Both the position numbers and the translations under genes were made by a program. The notes beneath the pieces were generated by a model. That model made no database searches. It was given only the letters and a program-made list of their open reading frames with translations, and had not been told where the DNA came from. Positions 35,601-42,334 of a DNA stretch of 42,334 nucleotides are shown here, piece by piece. Position 1 is the stretch's first letter; each line of letters starts with the position of its first letter. The stretch is from Planctomycetales bacterium (GTDB taxonomy: Bacteria > Planctomycetota > Phycisphaerae > SM23-33), in assembly GCA_030612725.1 (NCBI GenBank), contig JAUWNJ010000028.1, forward strand, positions 1 through 42,334, in the 5' to 3' direction.

Positions 35601-38600
35601 CGAAACTGCGAATGCTCCGCGAGAGAAAACTACCCGTCCAGACCGACGTAGCCCGCTCTTACCCGACAATGGTCGTCCAGGCGGAACCTTCGGCCAACAT
35701 TCTCATCGTCGCAGCCCGGAGCGACCTGATCGGCATTGTCGCCGAGATGGTCGCAACGATGGACATACCCGGCGCGGGCGCGATGAACGTCGTGCGAATT
35801 TATCCGCTCAAAAACGCCGACGCGACGCGGACTGCCAACGTTATTGAAAAGTTGTACACCGGACCGAACGCCCGGCTTATCCGTCCCGAAGACCGCCCAA
35901 CTATCAGCGTCGATACGCGGACAAATTCATTGATAGTTGCGTCCTCGGACAAAACGTTCGCTATGATCGATTCGCTGCTGGGAAAACTGGACGCCAAGTT
36001 GCCCATAGAACTCCGCGATATACGCCTGCTGGGACTGGAAAACGCGGATGCAGCCTCTTTGGCGACGACTTTGCAAAAGATGATGGACGCCCGCGTGAAA
36101 CGGCAGCAATCACTCGGCGTCGGCGACGCCGAAGCACTGCAAATGCTCATCATTCCCGATGCGAGAAGCAACTGCCTCATCGTCGGAGGCTCGGCCGAAG
36201 GGTTCAAACTCGTGGCCGACCTGGCGAAGCAACTGGATTCGGCGGCTCCGGCATTGAGCGGGAAGATACAGTTGATTACGCTGAAAAACGCCAACGCCGG
36301 CACACTCGGCGCAACGCTCAACAATCTGTTCGATCAGCGTTACAGCGCCGCCCGAACGCCGGAACTCCGTCGTCAGAAACCGGTTATTGTCCCGGACCTG
36401 CGGACCAACCTCCTGATGGTGGCGGCAAACCAGGACGACAGCCGGATCATCGCGTCGCTGGTGGGCAAACTGGACGCAAAACCGGTAAGCCCCGCCGTCG
36501 AACTGGCGGTTATCGCACTGAAGTACAACGACGCCGGAACCGTCGGGCCGATGATCCAGCGGGTATTCGCCGACCGTCTCAAGGCGATGACCCCTGCCGG
36601 TCAGCAGGCAGTACCTCAAGACGTCGTCTCGGTCGCCGCCGACGCGCTGGGTAACGCGTTGATTATCTCGGCCAGTAAGGAAAACCTGCAACTTGTCCGC
36701 TCTCTCGTGGCGAAGGTTGACCTGGCTCCGCCGACGGAGACCGGCGTTGTCAGGATTTATCAACTCAAGCACGCCGACGCCCAGCGTGTCAGCGGGATGC
36801 TCGATGCGCTGGTTCAGAAGGGTTTGTACAAGCCCGGCCTGGTGGGCGCCGCCGACAACGCCATCGCCCGTGCGCGCGAGAAGGTTTCCATCGCCTCCGA
36901 CGCTCGCACCAACGTACTGATAATCTCGGCCAGCAGGGAAAATTTCGCGGTTATCGAGCAGATTATCGGCAGGATCGACACGAAGGAAGGCTGGGGTCTG
37001 GCCGGGGCCGTCAAGGTCTATGTCCTCAAACACGCCGACGCCGCCCGTTTGGGTCCGACACTTCAGCAGATGTTCGACCGCAAACGAGCCGCCGAAGCCG
37101 CTACCGGCGGTCAACCACGGTCGCTTCCGGTGGTAATCATCCCCGACGAGCGAACCAATTCGCTTCTGGTCGCTGCCGGGCGCGAAAACGCCGCAGCAAT
37201 GGACGCGCTGGTTACCAGGCTGGACATCGCCGAGGTCGCGCCGACTTACGATTTCCGTGTATTTTACCTGAAGGAGGCCTCGGCAGCGGCGCTGCAACCG
37301 ACGTTGAAGCAACTCTTCGCCCAGCGCGCGACTCGCGGACCCGCAGCGTCGGCCGTTACCGTAATCGCCGACCCGAAAACGAATTCGCTTATCATCGGAG
37401 CGGCAAGGGACGAATTGACCATCGCAGCCGGTCTTATCGCCCGCCTGGACAAGCCCGTCCCGGCGGCGGGACAGGCATTCAAGGCTTTCTCGATTATCAA
37501 GGCCGATGCGGCAGAACTGGCGAAGACACTCAAGCAACTCTACGAAGACACCAAGCCAACCGGCGGCGACACCGGAATGGCGATAACCGTGGATGAGCGG
37601 TCCAACACGATTCTCGTCGCCGCCGCCAAGGTCGATATGAAAAACATCGCCGAGATGGTCAAAAAACTCGACACCGCCCCGGTAACCGACGTAACGGAGA
37701 TACGGATTTTCACGCTCCGACACGCCGACGCCAAACAACTCGCGACGATACTCACCGACGCGCTGACCAACAAGCCCAAGCCATTAACTACCGTCTCGCC
37801 CAACCGCGCGACGCTTCTGCGGTTCATCGCCAATAGCCCCGAAGGAAAGCAACTGATGTCGTCGGCCCTGAAAGCCGGCGTGATGATTACCGCCGTACCG
37901 AGGACTAATTCGTTGCTGGTCCAGGCGCCGGTCGAGACGATGCCGCTTCTGGCGCGCCTGATACGCGCTCTGGACAATACTGATCCGCGAATGGCTGAAA
38001 TCTGCGTCTTCACGCTGACCAACGCCGACGCGACGCAAATGGCCCGCGTGCTGACCGAACTGTTCCGCCTCCAGCAGGCCTCTGCGGACAAGCAGGCGGC
38101 ACGGTACACGATGCCGGTCTCTGCCGGCGGGGAAAAGGCCGCCGCTGCAACGCTCGGATCGGCGGAGCAGACCGCACTGACCATCACCGTCGATCAGCGG
38201 ACCAACTCGCTGCTGGTCGGCGGGACGCGGGAATACATCTCACTGGTCGGGCGGGTTATCAGCCAACTGGACGCCTCGCCGGCAGAGGATCGGCATACAC
38301 TGGTTTATCGCCTCCGAAACGCACAGGCAGTCGATATCGAGAAGGCGCTGACGTCCTTCCTCGACCAGGAGCGCCGGCGGGTAGTCGCCACACTCGGCGC
38401 AGACGCCGTCGGAGCGGCAAAGGCGCTATTGGCAAGGGAAGTCGCCGTAGTGGCTGAAGCCACCTCCAACACGTTGCTCATCTCCGGGTCGCCCCGATTC
38501 TTCAAGACCGTTACCGCAATGATCCGCGAAATGGACCAGCCGCCGCCACAGGTGCTGGTGCAGGTGCTGCTGGTCGAGGTAACGCTCGACGACACGATCG

Positions 38601-39490
38601 ACTTCGGCGTGCAGTGGTCGCACCTGGGCAAACCCGGCACAGATGAACGAACCAGGTCGCAGACACAGTTCGGTATCACCGCCGGGGCGACAGGATTCAC
38701 CTTCAGCCTCACCGGCGGAGACCTCGACCTGCTGCTGAGGGCATTGCAGACACAGGGGCGGACGGAACTCCTCTCGCGCCCGCAAATCCTCGCTTCCGAC
38801 AACCAGGAAGCGCAGATTAACATCGGTCAGCGAGTCCCGTTTATCACCGCCTCGCGCACCACCGACACCGGCACGATTAATACCATCCAGTATGAACCGA
38901 TCGGAATCATCCTCAACGTTACTCCGCACATCAACCCGGACGGATTCATCAAAATGGAAATCAACCCGGAAATCTCGTCGTTGAGCACTTCTTCGGTTCA
39001 GATAAGCGAGAACGTCAACGCCATCATCATCAATAACAGGTCCGCCAAGACCACCGTTACGGTGCAGAACGGGCATACCATCGTCATCGGCGGACTGATC
39101 ACCAGCAGGGACGAAAAACGCGAAGAAAAGATCCCGTTCCTGGGCGACATCCCCATCATCGGGCACCTCTTCAAGAACACCCGCCACGTCAAGGAAAAGA
39201 CCGAGTTGCTGATTATCCTGACCCCGCGCATACTGCGAACACCGTCTGAAGCCGACGTGCTGACAGGACAGATGATCAGAAGGCTCCCCGCGAAAACCAT
39301 TCACGCGGATGAATCCTTCGGCGGATTACTGAACCCCTTGCGAGATTTTTCGCCCACGGAGATCAAGCGGCTTAAGGATGCCGCAATTATGAAACCCGCT
39401 CGCAGCGGACCGGTCATTATTCCAATGACCCCCACCGACGAAAAGAAAGATAACTCGCAGAAAAAGTGGACAAACGGGAAAGATATATGA
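29624..39490 (+). CDS. gspD: Giant GspD-like secretin with about 32 N1-type modules
   Basis: This 3288-residue secretin compares with about 650-750 for ordinary GspD. Order: signal peptide (about 1-25); a Thr/Ala/Pro linker; an N0-like domain (about 101-176, FEGETYRDVVRFISRAAGKPV); about 32 consecutive Secretin_N (N1-type) modules (about 200-2972, averaging 87 residues, counted by eye); then the secretin barrel (about 2973-3200, with VPFITASRTTDTGTINTIQYE and IPFLGDIPIIGHLF) and a tail. Each module reads like VRIFxLKxADA, a helix, a variable Arg/Pro loop, VTIxADxRTNSLIV, then a helix ending LIxxLD. No stops or frame shifts appear, and the modules are diverged, not recent copies. It forms the outer-membrane channel. 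REP-like inserts lie at 29864 and 32647. Confidence 0.95.
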   Translation: MFTQQRIEAALAITLVLLLSSAAVGETTTAPAATTKPAATTEPAAETKPAAKPEVTTEPAIKTAPPSVKPPQTEPPVASPSTSLGTGKVKPPVVSEVEPANIRFQFEGETYRDVVRFISRAAGKPVIGDLKPIEGTLTYFDAKPYTYPEAIGIVNQFLQLRGFTLMETNRYLKLVPLKDVARQGDLPIVHAGLDVEPRRRGEQIVTTIIPLHYIDAADIIDAVKPMIHSFGTVSTMGKGKGKGIIITDCIGNIRRIQRLLSAIDKGSLAEQQLKYYRLKTASATDVANLIKQLFAAPKKPTTPQRRFVGSRTRRRAVPAPQAPAEAPDTPVTVAADARSNTVIVICSPYKHAIIAELIASVDVDKPADAETSIIRIVKLKNAKAADLAKTIIATVGTKIVTVTNPKTKKTMTQKVPLAQVMADVATNRLVISASPDIMKKIEGIITEIDADAVQAGTIRIFALKHAKAEQIAPTLQRIFSPQQRRGRPAKAMTFPVTIVADKRTNSLVVSATADDFAKVERMLASLDVKPADEAKIQIRSYALIKANAKEAARSLSRLFASQRGPKTEPQPRFEAESKSNQLIVAATAEQFETIDKLIKQMQTVTKLTLQMRIFQLKYARAEEIAQVLEKIFQPKKEQTRDWWGNVVGQPGESKVRIATQKKANAVIIQGSPEAIAFAEQIIKQFDTETVSDIVIEIVPLVKAEAVSLAKAVNQALAEEVESTQGYRPQPWWGQPPERDKDRDKPIVERAVVVPEPNSNSLLVRGPKAEVANAVALIKRLDAGGAGTGAQVRVFAVKHAEVGRLSKTIEVLFEQIISQQRRRGRSNRDAPAPSSFSIAADERTSALIVSTSPANFAVVESLIKQLDVKENVAMRQMQYTPLLHADAFKLAGRIDAMFADRRRSDQPLIEADTLGNGLTIVAKEADLKTIETIIAKADEAAKENYIQVRVVPLWPEIRAERMAEILKNVYEQVSGNEVEITDKLPKRSTEGDSKDLFMLEAPADPPAIGPSTSLGTGKVEPPAEPATQPGKTPTEKPLKAKDKTSSKPPVIIAVDKASNSLIISASRAELDNIELLIWNLTINASTGEAEMRVFKVKNADPVFIVKTLNALVNPKSAARAPRPTKKTDKKTQPAPAPTKSVATIVADVRTRSIIVRAKRVEMDLIETLIKQLDTPAKVVSIVRIFALKNTDAVEVAANLRELFGLSGPTAKNARGQEFSRRLLEIQKAGGAGGVDTSSGVTISSNKTTNSVIVAAPAEAMELAARLIEELDQAPVVGATEVRIFKVKNADVTEVAEAVSRLFAGQRAAVRRPGRRGQAADKGVVVTSNERRRIVIVSARADEMTLVEKVITELDTVEAARATVVKVYRLDHTDARSVARALTETLAKSTTGQVAAATIRIAADRSGNAVIVRAGQDQHKRIAELITQLDQTPRAEPAFVTIRLERADASDVVTSLRQMLRSWGGRRNQVRPTVAFDQATNTLMISGLEKDIEKITEMVKRIDQTSPTRPNLHLIQLQNAEPEDVLKAIEQIFGGGSANGAAPSRRGRSRSDNRRANPRKGSSPHATALPGQRALLVSASDKDWETIRKIITSLDEAAAGAKRLVKIFPLNNAANNRVATALNRMYRTAARSGKPGDVVSVVPMSGSNAVVVTATKDKMDEVASLIKQLDDVKIAGKMQFRLFGLTNTGATKILPLLRQMIRPLQQARPGQPINISADQRANAIIVTTQSPVMDEIERIINLLDKATPFKTADVAIFPLTNADAPALAAVLSNILTPGTVRVRTPEARALQEQVRLLRMRKGAEALPLLDLSKPIKISSDPARSGQNGSNSLIVSSTPDNIKAMGEIIALLDTMPIAAGVKLKMVHLVNSDAISVMTLLRSIFTQGPRLAGRAGTPVAGKARPETLTGEALTGVLNITADARTNTLILAGSAETLTLAMLIVKDLDLKPPSEFTQVKLFKLAHADAGRLAGLIRAVFAERPSGVPGVAGARAYVTKLRMLRERKLPVQTDVARSYPTMVVQAEPSANILIVAARSDLIGIVAEMVATMDIPGAGAMNVVRIYPLKNADATRTANVIEKLYTGPNARLIRPEDRPTISVDTRTNSLIVASSDKTFAMIDSLLGKLDAKLPIELRDIRLLGLENADAASLATTLQKMMDARVKRQQSLGVGDAEALQMLIIPDARSNCLIVGGSAEGFKLVADLAKQLDSAAPALSGKIQLITLKNANAGTLGATLNNLFDQRYSAARTPELRRQKPVIVPDLRTNLLMVAANQDDSRIIASLVGKLDAKPVSPAVELAVIALKYNDAGTVGPMIQRVFADRLKAMTPAGQQAVPQDVVSVAADALGNALIISASKENLQLVRSLVAKVDLAPPTETGVVRIYQLKHADAQRVSGMLDALVQKGLYKPGLVGAADNAIARAREKVSIASDARTNVLIISASRENFAVIEQIIGRIDTKEGWGLAGAVKVYVLKHADAARLGPTLQQMFDRKRAAEAATGGQPRSLPVVIIPDERTNSLLVAAGRENAAAMDALVTRLDIAEVAPTYDFRVFYLKEASAAALQPTLKQLFAQRATRGPAASAVTVIADPKTNSLIIGAARDELTIAAGLIARLDKPVPAAGQAFKAFSIIKADAAELAKTLKQLYEDTKPTGGDTGMAITVDERSNTILVAAAKVDMKNIAEMVKKLDTAPVTDVTEIRIFTLRHADAKQLATILTDALTNKPKPLTTVSPNRATLLRFIANSPEGKQLMSSALKAGVMITAVPRTNSLLVQAPVETMPLLARLIRALDNTDPRMAEICVFTLTNADATQMARVLTELFRLQQASADKQAARYTMPVSAGGEKAAAATLGSAEQTALTITVDQRTNSLLVGGTREYISLVGRVISQLDASPAEDRHTLVYRLRNAQAVDIEKALTSFLDQERRRVVATLGADAVGAAKALLAREVAVVAEATSNTLLISGSPRFFKTVTAMIREMDQPPPQVLVQVLLVEVTLDDTIDFGVQWSHLGKPGTDERTRSQTQFGITAGATGFTFSLTGGDLDLLLRALQTQGRTELLSRPQILASDNQEAQINIGQRVPFITASRTTDTGTINTIQYEPIGIILNVTPHINPDGFIKMEINPEISSLSTSSVQISENVNAIIINNRSAKTTVTVQNGHTIVIGGLITSRDEKREEKIPFLGDIPIIGHLFKNTRHVKEKTELLIILTPRILRTPSEADVLTGQMIRRLPAKTIHADESFGGLLNPLRDFSPTEIKRLKDAAIMKPARSGPVIIPMTPTDEKKDNSQKKWTNGKDI
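29860..29916. repeat. REP-like hairpin inside secretin, copy 1
   Basis: TCGACTTCGCTC (29864-29875) and GAGCGAAGTCGA (29905-29916) form a perfect 12-bp inverted repeat. It is translated in frame as SPSTSLGTGKVKPP and on into the N0 linker. The first 24 bases from 29860 are identical to 32647-32670. Confidence 0.85.
32647..32682. repeat. REP-like hairpin inside secretin, copy 2
   Basis: Shares 24 identical bases with 29860-29883 and has TCGAC (32651-32655) opposed to GTCGA (32675-32679). It is translated as GPSTSLGTGKVEPP within the long loop of about the tenth N-module. Confidence 0.85.
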
Positions 39491-39987
39491 TACGCCGAAG
39501 CATATTTCTGGTAATTGTCTTTGCATTACTGGCCGGGTGCAATACCGACGGGCCTAATAAGGTCTCGTCGTCCCCTCCAAGACCGGTGGACGAAATCGAC
39601 CGGATATACCTCCAGGTGTCCCCGAACGCCGTCAATTGGGACGGTAAGCCCGGTCCGGATGGGCTGGAAGCGTGCGTCCATATGTTTCGACTTTCCCAAC
39701 CGCTTCCCGTAACCGTCCGTGGAACACTACGATTCACTATCTACGAGGGCGTCATCAGCGAGAGCGACCTGGTATCGGCCAGACCGTTCCACTCGTGGCT
39801 CTTCGACGGTGAGAAACTCAAGTTGCACCAGGTACGCCTGATGATGGGATGGGGATACGCGATGAGGCTGGGGTGGGAACGGAACAAACCGACCACTTCA
39901 TCGGTAACGCTTGCAGTCGAATATCTCCCGCTGCAAGGCGTCTCCGTACACGCAAACCCCATTGCTATACCAATCGGACCAAGATGA
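39487..39987 (+). CDS. Lipoprotein after secretin, possible pilotin
   Basis: This is 166 residues from ATG 39487, overlapping the secretin stop (ATGA). Lipoprotein signal MIRRSIFLVIVFALLAGC, lipobox LAGC, C18 lipidated. The mature protein is beta-rich (IYLQVSPNAVNWDGKPGPDG, LPVTVRGTLRFTIYEG) and matches no family I recognise. Secretin loci often encode a small outer-membrane lipoprotein (pilotin) that guides the secretin to the outer membrane. Its position and lipidation fit that role, but the sequence does not show a known pilotin fold. Confidence 0.75.
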   Translation: MIRRSIFLVIVFALLAGCNTDGPNKVSSSPPRPVDEIDRIYLQVSPNAVNWDGKPGPDGLEACVHMFRLSQPLPVTVRGTLRFTIYEGVISESDLVSARPFHSWLFDGEKLKLHQVRLMMGWGYAMRLGWERNKPTTSSVTLAVEYLPLQGVSVHANPIAIPIGPR

Positions 39988-40034
39988 CCCGTATCGGCTT
40001 AGAATATGGGCGATTGAAATTGTTCTGTCAGGTC

Positions 40035-40062
40035 TTGTATCGGGGGTAAAAACGGTTATACT
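40035..40062 (+). promoter_or_regulatory. Candidate sigma-70-type promoter of glutamate dehydrogenase
   Basis: TTGTAT (40035-40040), a 16-base spacer and TATACT (40057-40062) lie 65 bases before the start codon. The -10 matches well and the -35 only partly. Confidence 0.4.
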
Positions 40063-40084
40063 GCCGCGCTTTCCAAGGTAGTAG

Positions 40085-41467
<1,383 letters not shown>

Positions 41468-41503
41468 TAATCACAAACCCGCCATCTTCTTCTTGGCGTC
41501 GGA

Positions 41504-42277
41504 ATGTCTGATAAATTCAAACAACAAGTGTACGAGCAAGCGTGGCACGCGGATATTCCTTACGATGAGAAGGAAGTCGTCCGGCTGATTAAGGCTTGCG
41601 AATTAATCCGCCGGCATGCCGACGAACTCGAACCGCCGCGACGGTACAACCTCCTTGACGTCGGCTGCGGCGTCGGACCGTTGCGGAAGTGGCTGCCGGA
41701 GAACGAATTCAATATCACCGGCCTGGAGCTCAGCGAAGCCGCCGCTGTTGTTGCCCGGAAAAATTACGACGCCTGCGAAGTCGCCGACGTCGAGACCCCC
41801 TGGCCTGTCGAACCGGAAAGTTTCGACGGCGTTCACGCCGGTGCAATAATGGAGCACGTTCTCGACTGGCACGCGCCGCTGAACCACGCCAACACCGCGC
41901 TCCGCGACGGCGGGCTGATAGTCGTCGCCGTGCCCAACCTGCGATACTGGAAGGAAATCCGCAGACTCATCCGAGGCCGGCAACCACACTGGTTGACCGA
42001 CATGCAACACCTGCACGGATACACGCCGAAATTCCTCAAGACGCTGGTGTCATTACACGGTTTTGAGGTTATCGGTTTCGAGGCGGATCGCGTGAACCTT
42101 CCCCTGATGCCACGACGAAACCGCTGGATCGAGCGGCGATTCGCCCGTATCGGGTCGGTGCTGATCCTCTCTGCCAGACTTATCCGTCGCGTCCGCGTCG
42201 AAGACGATTCACGAACAGAGCAATTCGACAATCACAAGCCCGTCGCGATGAGGTCAATCGAAATCATGCCTCGCTGA
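41504..42277 (+). CDS. MetW-like SAM-dependent methyltransferase
   Basis: This is 257 residues from ATG 41504. The class I Rossmann methyltransferase fold is shown by motif I LLDVGCGVG (about 50-58), the acidic loop GLELSEAA, and FDGVHAGAIMEHVLDWHAPLNHANTALRDGGLIVVAVPN (post-motif I to motif IV/V). The MEHVLD and PNLRYWKEIRRLIRGRQPHW wording resembles MetW and related proteins, which help acylate homoserine in methionine synthesis or methylate small molecules. No metX is present in the window to confirm. It lies 36 bp after gdhA, on the same strand. Confidence 0.8.
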   Translation: MSDKFKQQVYEQAWHADIPYDEKEVVRLIKACELIRRHADELEPPRRYNLLDVGCGVGPLRKWLPENEFNITGLELSEAAAVVARKNYDACEVADVETPWPVEPESFDGVHAGAIMEHVLDWHAPLNHANTALRDGGLIVVAVPNLRYWKEIRRLIRGRQPHWLTDMQHLHGYTPKFLKTLVSLHGFEVIGFEADRVNLPLMPRRNRWIERRFARIGSVLILSARLIRRVRVEDDSRTEQFDNHKPVAMRSIEIMPR

Positions 42278-42286
42278 ATCTGGTGC

Positions 42287-42314
42287 CGTGGCCGCGGTGT
42301 TTGCGGCCACGTTT
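42287..42314 (+). terminator. Hairpin after methyltransferase
   Basis: CGTGGCCGC (42287-42295) pairs with GCGGCCACG (42303-42311), a perfect 9-bp stem with a 7-base loop, followed only by TTT. It is probably a terminator, but with a short T-tract. Confidence 0.6.
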
Positions 42315-42334
42315 GTCCAGATATGGAAGGTTTA

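Noticed and set aside
31352-37738. Several 400-540-residue minus-strand frames opposite the secretin
   Set aside because: They follow the secretin module period as mirror images of its codon use, with no start signals or domains.

Overview
The window looks like a chromosomal segment of a planctomycete-like (Planctomycetota, perhaps Phycisphaerae) Gram-negative bacterium. The assignment is an inference. It rests on diderm features (an outer-membrane beta-barrel, lipoproteins and a secretin-based type II secretion system), a FecR / CHASE2-adenylate-cyclase module, very large repeat-built secreted proteins, and intergenic spaces full of short dispersed repeats. No rRNA, tRNA or CRISPR array was recognised. 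The first 39 bases are a poly-C run that looks like a sequencing or assembly edge.

Layout. (1) 64-1257: an AmmeMemoRadiSam-type radical SAM enzyme, converging on a tiny, very basic 25-residue protein that gene callers would miss. (2) 1496-8912: an envelope and signalling block with a lipoprotein, an alginate-export-like porin, a small lipoprotein, a FecR-domain protein, a strong terminator, and a CHASE2 receptor adenylate cyclase. (3) 8932-14075: housekeeping and peptide-metabolism genes: a gamma-glutamylcyclotransferase/amidoligase fusion (minus), aspS, an esterase-like lipoprotein and a YbaK-type deacylase (minus). (4) 14076-19013: a repeat-rich accessory island. It has 1.2 kb of mini-satellites, palindromes and MITE-like hairpins, then a compact four-gene cassette (DUF5343 protein, Swt1/HEPN-like protein, small Cys/His protein, TIR-domain protein) that reads as a candidate defence system, then REP-like repeats and a DUF3800 gene. 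(5) 19276-19836: the manganese exporter mntP. (6) 20062-39987: a type II secretion / pseudopilus locus (gspE, F, G, H, I, J, K, a PilM-PilN fusion, a PilO/GspC-like protein, a secretin, a lipoprotein). (7) 40127-42277: glutamate dehydrogenase and a MetW-like methyltransferase.

The most striking object is the secretin at 29624-39490. It is 3288 residues long, and by manual count has about 32 successive secretin N1-type modules between an N0-like domain and the C-terminal secretin barrel domain, where ordinary GspD proteins have three. Assembled as a multimer, this would give a periplasmic channel far longer than a standard one. The inner-membrane genes are also fused or hybrid (PilM+PilN, PilO+GspC-like). 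Short REP-like hairpins sit in frame inside gspJ and twice inside the secretin, so mobile repeats have helped shape this operon.

The second point of interest is the TIR/HEPN cassette. It combines a predicted NAD-cleaving TIR protein, a predicted RNase-type HEPN protein, a DUF5343 protein and a small metal-binding-like protein in one tightly spaced, same-strand unit. I do not recognise this exact combination as a named system.
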